This document shows positions 26,257-35,796 of a stretch of DNA of 64,000 nucleotides, in pieces (position 1 is the stretch's first letter; every line of letters begins with the position of its first letter). Below the pieces are notes generated by a model. It ran no database searches and was not told the DNA's origin. It saw only the letters and a program-made list of their open reading frames with translations. Position numbers and translations under genes: made by a program. Source of the stretch: Ferrimonas futtsuensis DSM 18154 (lineage in GTDB: Bacteria; Pseudomonadota; Gammaproteobacteria; Enterobacterales; Shewanellaceae); the NCBI RefSeq assembly GCF_000422645.1, contig NZ_AUGL01000006.1, positions 186,001 through 250,000 of the forward strand. Reading direction: 5' to 3'.

Positions 26257-29200
26257 TCAGGCCGACAGCGGTTGACCGCTTCTGAGTTTGAGCTCAGACA
26301 GGGGCCGTGGCATGGCGATGCCGTAGCCCTGGCCATAATTCACGCCGATCTCCGCCAACAACCCGATGGTGTGCGGGTTCTCCACACATTCGGCGACCGT
26401 GGCCATCCCCATGGCGGCGCTGATGTTCTGAATCGCCTCCACAAAGGCCCTATCCTGGGGATCCTGATCGATATCCCGAACGAAATTGCCGTCTATCTTA
26501 AGGAAATTCACCGGCAGTGCTTTGAGGTAACCAAATGAGGACATGCCGGAGCCAAAATCATCCAGGGCAAAGTTGACCCCTTTGGACCGTAACCGCTCGA
26601 TAAACTCCTTGGCTTTGTGGAGGTTGGCGATCGCCGCCGTCTCGGTGATCTCAAAACAAAGCTGACTGGGCTGAATCGGCGAATGCGCCAGTCGATGGCA
26701 CAGGTACGCCACAAAGGCGCTGTCGCCCACCGACTGACCGGACAGGTTGATGGAACAGATCCCCAGATCCTCTCGCACCTCGGGCCTTTGCTCGAGGAAT
26801 TGCAGAGTGTGCTCCACCACATACTTGTCCAGCGCGGTAACCATATGGAAACGCTCTGCCGCCGGCATAAAGGCACCGGGCGGAATGCTTTCGCCCTTAG
26901 GGCCCATCATTCGCAGCAGGACTTCGAAGTTGGTCTTGCCATTGGACTCACTGCCAATGGCCACCATCGGCTGATGGTACAGCTGGAACCGCTCCTGCTC
27001 CAGTGCGGTGTTCAGCTGGGCCGCCCAGGAAAGTTCCCCCTCTCTGGCGGTTGTCTGGGCATCGTCACTGGTAAACAGGTGAACACGGTTTCGCCCCATA
27101 TCCTTGGCGATGTAACAGGCCAGATCCGCCTTGGCCAGGGTGGCGTTATAGTCGCCGAGATCCGGGTGCAATTCCGCCAGGCCGATGCTGCACCCCAGCT
27201 CGAAGATCTTATCCTCGAGAACAAAGCGAAACTCTTTGACGGTAATGCGGATGCGCTCGGCCCTGGCCTGCGCCTGTGCCGAGTCACAGTGGGCCAGCAG
27301 TACCCCAAACTCATCGCCCCCCAGCCTTGCCAGTGTGTCACCGGAGTGGATCACGGTTTGCAGCAGCCCGGCCAACTCGGTCAGCAGTTTGTCTCCGGCC
27401 AGGTGGCCACAGGTGTCATTGACCAGTTTGAACTGATCCAGGTCCAGGTAGATGAGGAAATGCTGGCCGTTGCCAGTGGCCTCCAGGCAACGCTTCTCAA
27501 ACTCGGTTCGGTTTATCAGGCCGGTCAGGGCGTCATGACACACCCGGTACTCCAACTCTTCCGTCAGCCGGTTAAGCTCGGTGACATCGTGGATAACCAC
27601 GACGGCCCCTTCCACCTCACCGTTGACCCGGATACAGCTTGCGCTGAGGTTGAGATAGAGCCTGTCGCCCCGGCGACGGATGCTGCCGTAAAGCTGGCCA
27701 CCGGGTTCGCCAACAAGAACTCTGGCGATAAGCCGTTGCAGTGAGTGATCCGGTTGTGGTGGCTCCAGTGGCAGCAGTTGGGTCAGCGGCGTCTGCTCTA
27801 TGGTGCCGACACTGCCCTCGAGAAGACGACGGGCGGGTTCATTCAGACTCTGAACGCGCCCCTTTCTATCCAGGGTAATCACTCCGTCAGCAATGGAGCT
27901 CAGGGTGATCTGGGAATACTCTTTCTCCCGAAACAGGGCATCGCGGGCACTTTTGGCTTCATCAAAGCGCTTGGACAGATTGAGATTGGTCCTCTGCAGT
28001 ACCCGGATGCCGAAGAACAGCACGCCCCCAAGAATGAAGCTGGCCAGCAACATCAACAGACTTTCCCGGCTCAGTGTGTTGCTCCTGGGCTGCAGGTAAA
28101 GGCGGGTCCCGTGACCTGGCACCACCAGCTCTCGCCCTACCCCCTGGCCGTTGACGGGATTGTCCTGACCATAAGAGATCGTCATCAGGTAGCGATTTTT
28201 CAATGAATCTGGCACTACGGCGTCAATCAGGCGATCGACGTCATACACGGCGGCAATGAGTCCATGGAATTCATTGCCTTTATAGACCGGATACCAGTTT
28301 TCGAAGGAGTACTTGCCCTGGATATTCTTGAACAGCCTGGTGTGTGCCGGACTGCGACTGTCCCTGGCTTGCAACGCCGCTTCAAGGGGCGCGTCCAGGC
28401 TGATGGTCAGCCCCAGGATCTGCGCATTGTCCTTTCGGGGCGTGACCTCCTGGATCACCAGATCGCGACTCACCCAGTTGAGATTAAGCAGTTCGGGGTG
28501 GTCCTGGACAAAGCGTCCTCCGCGCAGGGCAAACTGCTCCAGCTCGAGCTGTCCCCGGCGATACTCCTGACTGAGCAGGAACAGGTAGTTTTGATTGTCC
28601 TGAACCCTTTCGTATATCAGTTGACGCACATGATCGGCGGCTCTGACCGCCTGAAGCCGATCGTTGCGGTTTTCAACCTGATGATAGCCAATCACCGCCG
28701 CCACACTGACGGCAATCAGCGCGCCAGACAACGTCGCCGGGGCGTGCCAACTGTGTCTGTGTCGCCACAACATGGCCAACAGGCTGAACAACAAGCCGAA
28801 ACCTGCAAAGAGTGACAGCAGTATGGTGAGGCCATCGGTGACCTCACCGGCGCTCTCTTTTTTCAATGCCAGCTGCCACTGGGCGTTTGGGAGCATCAGA
28901 ACCTTGATCACCGCCTCCGGGGAGCTGAACAGCAGACTGTCCCCGAGGCTCACCGCAGCCGGGTCTTTCTGGAGGCTTCGCAAAGCGTAAAGCATTGCCC
29001 CCTCCTGATCGGATAACCCCACCTGCTCGGCGATCGGGTTCCAGTCCAGTACGACAATGGCCAGCCCCCAAAGTTGGGTCTGACCCTGATCCAAAAATAT
29101 GGGCTGTCGGATCACCAGCCCCACCCCACCTTGTCGCAGCAGATAGGGGCCGGCCAGAGTCGACTGGTTGGCACTGAGGGCCCGTTGAATGGGGCCTCGC

Positions 29201-29625
29201 CGCTGCGGGTCTTCAAGCAGGTTGTGGCCCAGGGTCGCTTCATTGCCATAGAGCGGATAGACATGGGAGATCACCGAGGCGCGTGCCAGCTGCACGGCAA
29301 TAACATCCTGGTGATTTGCCATCAGATCTTCTGCGGCACGCTCGAACTGATGCTGAGAGATCTCCGGGTTGGACTTTACCAGTTGGCCAACCGCGTCCAG
29401 CAAATAGCGTTTGCCGTTGATGCGCTGTTGTAACTGCTCGGCCACCGCTTCCATCTTCTGCGCCTGCAGCGCGTCGGCGTCCTCTGCACTGACGCATAGG
29501 GTGAAGCTGAGCAGCAACAGGCCGACGCACCCACGGATGGCGGCAGACATTACGCGGGAGAGGCGAACCCCGAAAAACTGGGATATCGGCAACTGAGCAT
29601 CCTTCATTCTTATTATTCGGCTCAT
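26257..29625 (-). CDS. GGDEF-EAL protein with two periplasmic sensor segments
   Basis: 1122 aa. A first signal-like helix (about 25-46) precedes a periplasmic region (47-260). Two helices (about 264-286 and 298-316) lead to a second periplasmic region resembling CHASE, then a helix near 525-547. Cytoplasmic parts are PAS (about 575-690), GGDEF with intact LGGDEF near 775 and EAL (about 880-1115). The EAL core reads EVLLR, with INLSG, EITET, DDFGSG, LKIDG and AECVE in place, so phosphodiesterase activity is likely. The cyclase inhibitory site RxxD reads HSGD, so product inhibition is probably lost. It tunes c-di-GMP. The start is uncertain (29625 or 29607), as neither has a good ribosome-binding site. 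Confidence 0.9.
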   Translation of the reverse strand: MSRIIRMKDAQLPISQFFGVRLSRVMSAAIRGCVGLLLLSFTLCVSAEDADALQAQKMEAVAEQLQQRINGKRYLLDAVGQLVKSNPEISQHQFERAAEDLMANHQDVIAVQLARASVISHVYPLYGNEATLGHNLLEDPQRRGPIQRALSANQSTLAGPYLLRQGGVGLVIRQPIFLDQGQTQLWGLAIVVLDWNPIAEQVGLSDQEGAMLYALRSLQKDPAAVSLGDSLLFSSPEAVIKVLMLPNAQWQLALKKESAGEVTDGLTILLSLFAGFGLLFSLLAMLWRHRHSWHAPATLSGALIAVSVAAVIGYHQVENRNDRLQAVRAADHVRQLIYERVQDNQNYLFLLSQEYRRGQLELEQFALRGGRFVQDHPELLNLNWVSRDLVIQEVTPRKDNAQILGLTISLDAPLEAALQARDSRSPAHTRLFKNIQGKYSFENWYPVYKGNEFHGLIAAVYDVDRLIDAVVPDSLKNRYLMTISYGQDNPVNGQGVGRELVVPGHGTRLYLQPRSNTLSRESLLMLLASFILGGVLFFGIRVLQRTNLNLSKRFDEAKSARDALFREKEYSQITLSSIADGVITLDRKGRVQSLNEPARRLLEGSVGTIEQTPLTQLLPLEPPQPDHSLQRLIARVLVGEPGGQLYGSIRRRGDRLYLNLSASCIRVNGEVEGAVVVIHDVTELNRLTEELEYRVCHDALTGLINRTEFEKRCLEATGNGQHFLIYLDLDQFKLVNDTCGHLAGDKLLTELAGLLQTVIHSGDTLARLGGDEFGVLLAHCDSAQAQARAERIRITVKEFRFVLEDKIFELGCSIGLAELHPDLGDYNATLAKADLACYIAKDMGRNRVHLFTSDDAQTTAREGELSWAAQLNTALEQERFQLYHQPMVAIGSESNGKTNFEVLLRMMGPKGESIPPGAFMPAAERFHMVTALDKYVVEHTLQFLEQRPEVREDLGICSINLSGQSVGDSAFVAYLCHRLAHSPIQPSQLCFEITETAAIANLHKAKEFIERLRSKGVNFALDDFGSGMSSFGYLKALPVNFLKIDGNFVRDIDQDPQDRAFVEAIQNISAAMGMATVAECVENPHTIGLLAEIGVNYGQGYGIAMPRPLSELKLRSGQPLSA

Positions 29626-29694
29626 ACACTACTAAAGCCGCCTGTCAGCGACAATTTAAAACCGATCTAAATAAAAACTGAAAAGGGAATGTAA

Positions 29695-30099
29695 TTATCT
29701 CTTTAGCTTGGCCGCAGTGACGCGGCGTTGCCAACGGTTGGCCAAATCATCATCGGCCATGATCTGCCTGACCAGGTGTTCGATAAGCTGATCCTTTTTC
29801 ATCCCCTTCAGGTGATTCACCAGCCAACTGGGCGCGCGTTTCTCATGCTCCCACGCCACGGCCACGGCGACACAGTGCTTACAGAACTCACTGTGGCCCG
29901 ATGCCGGGCAGGAGCACTCACCTTCGAGAGTCGTGGCATTGATGGTCAGGGTCACCGAGTAGGGCTCCCTTCCCACCACCAGCGCCACCACCTGATCGCC
30001 GCTGATGGTCAGGCTGCCCACCCTGCCCTCATTGAAGTAGTTGAGGCCGCGGGTGGTACTGCGCTCCCCTGCCAACAGGGTCAGTGTTTTCATATCCAT
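29695..30099 (-). CDS. SWIM zinc-finger protein
   Basis: 134 aa. The SWIM motif CxC...CxHC is seen as ECSCPASGHSEFCKHCVAVAVAWE (about 57-80), preceded by a beta-rich N-terminus (GLNYFNEGRVGSLTISGDQVVALV). Separate SWIM proteins are found beside MoxR-AAA and von Willebrand factor A genes in several genomes (compare the YehL/YehP/YehQ set). Here it is divergent from ravA-viaA, which suggests a functional link. No nuclease or helicase domain is attached. Confidence 0.88.
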   Translation of the reverse strand: MDMKTLTLLAGERSTTRGLNYFNEGRVGSLTISGDQVVALVVGREPYSVTLTINATTLEGECSCPASGHSEFCKHCVAVAVAWEHEKRAPSWLVNHLKGMKKDQLIEHLVRQIMADDDLANRWQRRVTAAKLKR

Positions 30100-30281
30100 A
30101 AAACTCTCCCTTTTTCCGAAGCTTAATTCATGGGAGGCCAGAAAAGAATCATCACCACAGGAGAAATTTGAATCCAGGTCAGACTAAGGGTGACCCTATT
30201 CACAACTTAAAGCCCCCACACTCAGTGGCGAAGCGCGGCGGAGGTAGTATGGTAAAAAGAGTTGACCAGGCGGAGAGCCCC

Positions 30282-31880
30282 ATGGGTAATGCCAGACAAT
30301 CACAGATTCAAGCCCTTATCGATCAGTTGGTGGTTGGCCTGCAGGAACGGGAGGAGACCCTCGCCGTGGCCCTGCTGGGCGCACTGACCGGACAGAACAG
30401 CTTCCTTTACGGCCCCCCAGGCACCGCGAAAAGCCTGATGGCCAGGCGAATCGCCCAGGCATTTGAGGGCGACGACTACTTCGAGTGCCTGATGAACCGC
30501 TTCAGCACACCGGATGAGGTGTTCGGCCCGGTCTCACTCAAAGAGCTCAAAGAGGACAGGTATCTGCGCCAGATCGACGGCTACCTGCCTACCGCCCGAT
30601 TCGCCTTCCTCGACGAGATCTGGAAATCCAGCCCCGCCATCCTCAACACCCTGCTGACCCTGATTAACGAGCGACTGTTCCGTAACGGCGAACACTCTCT
30701 GCCCGTCCCCCTGATGGCACTGATGGCAGCGTCCAATGAGATTCCCCAGGATGATCAGGGACTGGACGCACTCTATGACCGGTTTCTGATCCGTCTCAAT
30801 GTCGGCCCCACCCGCCGCTGGGACAACTTCGAACACCTGCTGCAGCAGCCGCCGCTGAGCGCGCCCCTGGAGGTTGAAGGGCGCATCCCCCTGTCCCAGT
30901 GGCAAAGCTGGCAACAGGAGCTCACCCTGGTCACCCTGAGCCGTGGGACCTTGGCAGTCATCCGTCATCTGCGGCGACAGATAGCGGAGCGCTCTGATGC
31001 TCTCAGCCTCTATGTGTCAGACCGTCGCTGGCAAAGGGCCGCCCTGCTGCTTAAGGCCTCCGCGTTCTTCAACGACCGTGACGAGACCAACCACAGTGAT
31101 GCCTTGCTGCTTCGCCACTGTCTGTGGTCGGAACCGGATCACCGAGAGCAGGTCTGTCAACTGGTGGAGCAGACCGTCTTCGAGGTGGCCTGCGCCGAAG
31201 GTGAAGGTCTGGCATCACTCTATCTGGAGATTGACGAGTGGCACGAACAGCTGCAGACCCTGCTGTTCCATCAGGAAGCTGTCTACGACACCGTTGAGTT
31301 TTATCCGCAGCAGTACTTCTTTGGTGGCGAAGAGGAGCGGCGTCAGAAAGACCGCAACCGCTTCTTTTATGTCAAGGCAATGGCCACCTATGAGCATGGC
31401 CTGTCACGAAAAGAGCCCGTCTATCTGGACTTCTATGTGCATCAAGAGCAGATGAACACCCGCCGCCCCTTCCATCCCATGGATACTCTGGGCAAGGAGA
31501 TGGAGCTGGTGCAATGCCAGTTTGATGAGCATGGCACCCTGTCCATTCGTTACAACGACAGCGGCAATTTCGACTCCAACGCCTGGGTGGTCAACAGCTT
31601 TAAACCGGGCATCCGTCACCACAGAGGGGATCGCCGCGACAAGATAAACCGCGCCGAAGCGGACAGAGTCACCGCCAAGGTTGAGCATGCCCTGCAGCGT
31701 CTGGAGCGCTCCCGCGCCATAGCCGAGCAGGAGCTGGTGCAGTATCAAGACTGCTGCGACACGCCCTTTGTGCCTGCTTCCCAGGTGAACAACGCCCTGG
31801 AGGGACGACTGGCACAGATCGCGGATATGGAGCTTCACGCGCTGAAATGCAGCCAGATTCTGGCCCTGGAGCAGGCGTGA
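30282..31880 (+). CDS. ravA: MoxR-family AAA+ ATPase RavA
   Basis: 532 aa from 30282 (E. coli RavA 498). Walker A GPPGTAKS near 44, Walker B FAFLDEIWKSSP, sensor ASNEIP and arginine finger region intact; the LARA-type and C-terminal helical parts follow. The open frame starts at 30168 and an ATG at 30249 also has a GGAGG, but 30282 has GGAG at six bases and places Walker A where the family has it. RavA with ViaA is a chaperone-like pair linked to respiratory complexes, for example fumarate reductase and Nuo in E. coli. That fits this respiration-rich window. It ends in GTGA with viaA. Confidence 0.9.
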   Translation: MGNARQSQIQALIDQLVVGLQEREETLAVALLGALTGQNSFLYGPPGTAKSLMARRIAQAFEGDDYFECLMNRFSTPDEVFGPVSLKELKEDRYLRQIDGYLPTARFAFLDEIWKSSPAILNTLLTLINERLFRNGEHSLPVPLMALMAASNEIPQDDQGLDALYDRFLIRLNVGPTRRWDNFEHLLQQPPLSAPLEVEGRIPLSQWQSWQQELTLVTLSRGTLAVIRHLRRQIAERSDALSLYVSDRRWQRAALLLKASAFFNDRDETNHSDALLLRHCLWSEPDHREQVCQLVEQTVFEVACAEGEGLASLYLEIDEWHEQLQTLLFHQEAVYDTVEFYPQQYFFGGEEERRQKDRNRFFYVKAMATYEHGLSRKEPVYLDFYVHQEQMNTRRPFHPMDTLGKEMELVQCQFDEHGTLSIRYNDSGNFDSNAWVVNSFKPGIRHHRGDRRDKINRAEADRVTAKVEHALQRLERSRAIAEQELVQYQDCCDTPFVPASQVNNALEGRLAQIADMELHALKCSQILALEQA

Positions 31881-33364
31881 CTCTGCAGAGTGAACTGACC
31901 GAGTCGCTGTATCAGAGCTACGGCGATGTGCTGTCTGCCTCGCCGACGCTCAACGCCAGGCTGCAACAGACCCTGGATAAGCTGGAACTGGAGGCGGAGC
32001 GGATCCTCGAGGAGGAGAACCCTTACCTGGAGCACCGAGCCAACCTCAATGCCGCAGCGCTGTCACTGGCGCATCAGGGGGAGAACCGCACCGCCATGGC
32101 CGCGGAGTGGCAGCAGTTCCAGGCTCTGCTTCATCAGGAGGGTGTGCCGGACAATGGTCACTTCTGGCGCAGTCAGATACAGTCGGCGACCACCCGGGGG
32201 AAAGGGATCGCCCTGGTACGCAAACTGATGCAGCTAGAGTGGCGCAAGCAACTGGAACGGCTGGAGGCCAGCTGGCAGATCAAGCGTCTAAGCGGCTTCC
32301 GCCAGGATATGTTGGAACAACTCAAAGCCTGGTTGAAGATGATCAGCGAATTGAGCCGCCACTTCGAGCCTTTGGGGCTGGATCCGGGCCGGCTGGTGGA
32401 CTTTTCCGCGGTTCAACATGGCCACACGGACATCGAACAGCTTAAGCGTTGGGCGGAGTACCTTGGGGAGAACCCCCAGGTCATGGAGCTGTGCCAACGC
32501 ATCGGTAAGATGCGCCAGCCCAGTTTTGGCGAACGCCTGGAGCCGATAAAGGTCAAGCGCAAGCTGCCGAGACTGATGGACAACGCCCCGGCCCCTGAGT
32601 CCATCAGCGGCATTCGTAGCGGCCGCGATATTCCCCTCACCCTGCCCTGTGAACTTTCGCTGGTAGGCGAACAGGTGGCGGACACCCTGTTTAACCTGCG
32701 ATACCTGGAATCGCAACTCGCCTGCTTCGATCGCAGGGGGTGGGAGCGGGAGTACGTCACCTGTGAAGTGTGGGAACATCACGCCGTCCGGTTTCAGGAA
32801 AACAACGGGCCCATGATCCTGTGCGTGGATACCAGCCTGTCCATGGAGGGGGCCCCGGAACAAGTGGCCAAAGCGGTCAGTCTTTACCTGGCTCTGACCG
32901 CCCAATCGGCTCAGCGCCCCTGCTACCTGATCAACTTCTCCACCGAGGTGGCCACATTGAACCTCTCCGGGGGGGATGCCCTGCCGGCTCTGCTCGGGTT
33001 CCTGGGTCAGTCTTTCTATGGCGGAACCGATGTGGTGCCGGCACTGGAATCGGCATTAAACCTGATGGAGGAGCACGCCTTCAGGCTGGCAGATCTGGTT
33101 ATCCTGTCCGACTTTGTGATGGCCAACCTGCCCCATGACCAGGAGATGGCCATGTGTTCCATGCGTGAACGCGGCAATCGCTTCTATGCTGTGGTGATTG
33201 GCGAGGTCGTTGGCAATGATCGCTACCAATCCCTGTTTGATTGCCAATGGCACTACGACGGCGAAAGTGGAGCCATCGCCGAGAGGCTCAGAGATCCAGA
33301 CGCTGACACCCGGCTCTCTGCGGAGGCCGCAATTCTGTCCCAGGGGATTCAGGGGTCGGCCTGA
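31877..33364 (+). CDS. viaA: VWA-domain protein ViaA
   Basis: 495 aa from GTG at 31877, which overlaps the ravA stop (GTGA) and has GGAG five bases upstream; an in-frame ATG at 31847 inside ravA is less likely. The N-terminal helical domain includes YLGENPQVMELCQRIGKMR. The C-terminal von Willebrand factor A domain (about 310-490) carries MIDAS residues in CVDTSLSMEG (DxSxS), the threonine in YGGTD and ILSDF. It binds and stimulates RavA. Coupled translation supports a fixed stoichiometry. Confidence 0.9.
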   Translation: MTLQSELTESLYQSYGDVLSASPTLNARLQQTLDKLELEAERILEEENPYLEHRANLNAAALSLAHQGENRTAMAAEWQQFQALLHQEGVPDNGHFWRSQIQSATTRGKGIALVRKLMQLEWRKQLERLEASWQIKRLSGFRQDMLEQLKAWLKMISELSRHFEPLGLDPGRLVDFSAVQHGHTDIEQLKRWAEYLGENPQVMELCQRIGKMRQPSFGERLEPIKVKRKLPRLMDNAPAPESISGIRSGRDIPLTLPCELSLVGEQVADTLFNLRYLESQLACFDRRGWEREYVTCEVWEHHAVRFQENNGPMILCVDTSLSMEGAPEQVAKAVSLYLALTAQSAQRPCYLINFSTEVATLNLSGGDALPALLGFLGQSFYGGTDVVPALESALNLMEEHAFRLADLVILSDFVMANLPHDQEMAMCSMRERGNRFYAVVIGEVVGNDRYQSLFDCQWHYDGESGAIAERLRDPDADTRLSAEAAILSQGIQGSA

Positions 33365-33438
33365 ACCCTGCTATTTGATGACGCTTTCTGGTACCATCAG
33401 CGGCAAATTTTTCCGGGGGCACCCCCAAACAGGATTCG

Positions 33439-33825
33439 ATGATGACCGATACCCAAAATCTGGCGCCTGAGCTTCAGCAGATTGCCGACTTCTACAACCT
33501 GGAAACCGAGGCCTACGATGGCCTGCGCTCCATCTACGAAGCGGTGGAGCAACCCCTTCGTCATGACTTTGAGCGTCTGCCCGCCAGCGCCCAGAATATT
33601 CTGGGTAACTTTGAGCGCCTGCACGCCTCTGTCACCTACAACCTGCTCGGTGCCACCGCAGAAACGTTGCGCCTGACCCAGGACGCCGACATTTCCGAAG
33701 AGCAGCGCGCTTCTCACCTGGAGAGCGTACTGGCCCGCGGCATTAAACTGATGTTGAAGAACATCAAAGCAGCTCGCCGTAACCCTGTACTGAAACGTCA
33801 GCTCAATGAGCCCTTCGAAGGCTAA
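33439..33825 (+). CDS. Conserved hypothetical helical protein (possibly DUF3069-like)
   Basis: 128 aa, acidic, all-helical by appearance (QQIADFYNLETEAYDGLRSIYEAVEQPLRHDFERL...). No signal peptide or cysteine motif. Similar proteins occur in Shewanella and Vibrio; I recall DUF3069 but cannot confirm. Starts with two ATGs; AGGA upstream fits both. It lies nine bases before the DUF2750 gene and is probably co-transcribed with it. Confidence 0.75.
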   Translation: MMTDTQNLAPELQQIADFYNLETEAYDGLRSIYEAVEQPLRHDFERLPASAQNILGNFERLHASVTYNLLGATAETLRLTQDADISEEQRASHLESVLARGIKLMLKNIKAARRNPVLKRQLNEPFEG

Positions 33826-33834
33826 GGAGAGAGT

Positions 33835-34185
33835 ATGATCAAGATGAACACCATCCCGGAATCCGTTAAGGCCTTCGTTGCCGACACCTTTGAGAACCGT
33901 GGATTTTGGGGCCTGAGTCTGGGTGATGAGTGGGTTATCTGCGACTCCTCCCAGTTTGAGGAGAGCGACGTACTGCCTTTGTGGTCCACCGAAGAGGGCG
34001 CCAAGGCGCACTGTGTGGATGACTGGTCTCAGTACCAGGCCAGCTTTATTCCTCTGGAGGATTTCTTCGAGTTCTGGCTCAACGACCTCAATGAGGACAA
34101 CGTTCTGATTGGCTGCGACTGGCCCGTTGATGGCGACGCCCCCGAGCTGGACGCCATGGAACTGGCCAAGCTCTATCAGGCCTGA
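33835..34185 (+). CDS. DUF2750-family protein
   Basis: 116 aa acidic protein. FWGLSLGDEWVICDSSQFEESDVLPLWSTEEGAKAHC and the DNVLIGCDWP segment are typical of DUF2750. The family function is unknown. It has a GGAGAG ribosome-binding site and is followed by a strong terminator, so it ends this small operon. Confidence 0.85.
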   Translation: MIKMNTIPESVKAFVADTFENRGFWGLSLGDEWVICDSSQFEESDVLPLWSTEEGAKAHCVDDWSQYQASFIPLEDFFEFWLNDLNEDNVLIGCDWPVDGDAPELDAMELAKLYQA

Positions 34186-34202
34186 TCAGAACACAGAAAA
34201 CC

Positions 34203-34230
34203 AAAGAGGGCCTCAGAGGCCCTCTTTTTT
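34203..34230 (+). terminator. Terminator after the DUF2750 gene
   Basis: GAGGGCCT/AGGCCCTC stem (34206-34213 with 34217-34224), CAG loop, T run. The A run before the stem lets it also serve the convergent chemoreceptor gene. Confidence 0.9.
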
Positions 34231-35327
34231 TACGATTCTTTTGCAGTTAACTGCGCGGCCATCTGCTCCAGGGCCGTAACCACCTCGACACTGGCAGATT
34301 CCATCTGAGACAGCGCCGACACATAGGCCTGATGGTCGCCACTGCGAGCCCTTTCTACAGCGTCAATTCCACATTGATGCACCCTCTGGTGAGGCAGGTC
34401 CACCCGGTCGAAGGCAGCCAGATTGCGGTACTGACTCTGCTGGCCCACATCTGCATACCACAGACCAAACCGGCAATTCTGATGGTTGCATGGGGTTTCG
34501 TCGAGTCGGTTATTCACCACCTGTTCATAGACGCCATGCTTCCACACTGCGTGGTCCAGCTTGACCGTATCCAGGAAGGTGGTGGTGGACACATTGCCGA
34601 TAACTCGTTTCATATGGGCCGCCTGATTCATCACCTCATCCACCACGCTGCCGATCTGGGAAGAGGAGGCGGAGACCTCTTCGATACAGGTCTGGCTGAC
34701 CGCTGCGCTCTCTTTGAGTTGACGGCTCTGGCTCAGGACCTCCCGCAGCAACTCTTCGATCTTGCCGCTGGCATCTGAGGCTTTGGCGGCCAGGTTTCTC
34801 ACCTCATCGGCCACCACCGCAAACCCCCGGCCGGCTTCACCGGCCCGGGCCGCTTCGATGGCGGCGTTCAGTGCCAGCAGGTTGGTCTGATCGGCGATCT
34901 CCTGGATGGTGGAAACCAGGGCATTGATGCCCGAGGTGGAGTGCTCAAGCCGAGATACCGCGTCGACATTGCGCTGGGATTCCAATAACACCCTTTGACT
35001 GCGCTGGTCCAGGCGACCGATGGCATCCCGGGTGGCACTGAAGGTGGCGTCGATGGCGGACAACTCCTCCTCCTCCTCTCTGAGCTTGCCGGTGTTGTCG
35101 GCCAGGGCGGTGCGGATCTGTTGCAGCATCTCTCCGCTGCTCAGGTAGGTGGCCATCAGATCGCGACACAGATTGTTTTCATGGGCGAGCCGTGCAGCCT
35201 CCTCCTCCAACTGGCGGTTGCGTGCTTCCAACTCAACCAACTGCCGCTGATTCTGCTGAATCTCTTTTTGCAGCGTCGATTCCAAAGCCTCTTTGGCCAG
35301 TCTGTGCTGCTTGACGGTCATAAACAT
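34230..35327 (-). CDS. Soluble methyl-accepting chemotaxis protein with CZB domain
   Basis: 365 aa, no membrane helix. An N-terminal coiled coil (about 5-105) leads to the chemoreceptor signalling hairpin with the core [35 protein letters not shown] (about 140-175). The C-terminal chemoreceptor zinc-binding domain (about 240-345) has LDHAVWK, then [12 protein letters not shown] and [11 protein letters not shown] proteins sense zinc or hypochlorite and often influence c-di-GMP or motility. The order, with sensing C-terminal to signalling, is typical of cytosolic CZB receptors. Confidence 0.92.
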   Translation of the reverse strand: MFMTVKQHRLAKEALESTLQKEIQQNQRQLVELEARNRQLEEEAARLAHENNLCRDLMATYLSSGEMLQQIRTALADNTGKLREEEEELSAIDATFSATRDAIGRLDQRSQRVLLESQRNVDAVSRLEHSTSGINALVSTIQEIADQTNLLALNAAIEAARAGEAGRGFAVVADEVRNLAAKASDASGKIEELLREVLSQSRQLKESAAVSQTCIEEVSASSSQIGSVVDEVMNQAAHMKRVIGNVSTTTFLDTVKLDHAVWKHGVYEQVVNNRLDETPCNHQNCRFGLWYADVGQQSQYRNLAAFDRVDLPHQRVHQCGIDAVERARSGDHQAYVSALSQMESASVEVVTALEQMAAQLTAKES

Positions 35328-35796
35328 AAGGCTGTTCCTAATAAAGTCTCTGCTTAAGAATATCCTTTAGCGGGCGCATTCCTACATCCTTGTAACCAAA
35401 ATCAGCGATAGCTCAGGAAGTTGTGAATTATTTGAAGCGTCCCCCACCCTGGTCTCAATTCGGCTCGGTAAGGATGATGGGCCTTTGGATGGGCTGACAG
35501 CCCTCGCCCGTCGATTGACTGGGGTACGCCACCGCTTATTTCTGAAATAAACAGCGATATATACCATTGTTATTATTAAGTATATTTCAGGCCAAAGCAG
35601 ACCGCACGTGTACTTAAAAACAAAGTTAACAAAACTGCAACCCGGCCGGGTTATGCTGCGTGAGGCTTATTCGTGACCACGAACACAAAAAAAACAAAGA
35701 ATTGAGTCATCTCACGGAGTGGGAGGCCTAATAAACGTTCAGGGATCGAACCACCTGGACCAGGTCACCGGCCTGGCCATTTTGGGGAGATGATTC
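35328..35796. other. Intergenic region between two chemoreceptor genes
   Basis: 469 bases without a credible gene. It holds a perfect 14-bp palindrome AACCCGGCCGGGTT (35639-35652). Near the downstream gene a CCTGG-a-CCAGG repeat (35754-35764) can pair internally, or its second arm can pair with CCTGG at about 35772-35776, giving two exclusive hairpins in the leader. The promoter cannot be fixed by eye. Confidence 0.5.

Noticed and set aside
26064..26336. A 90-aa minus-strand open frame between SulP and the GGDEF-EAL gene
   Set aside because: It overlaps the 5' end of the SulP gene and the 3' end of the GGDEF-EAL gene and has no recognisable domain; a shadow frame.
35382..35567. A 61-aa minus-strand open frame between the chemoreceptors
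   Set aside because: Low-complexity basic translation, no ribosome-binding site, in a region with promoter features.
35700..35796. Possible c-di-GMP (GEMM) riboswitch before the dCache receptor
   Set aside because: The GEMM core (GACGCAAAGCC and the tetraloop receptor) is absent; only generic hairpins are seen.
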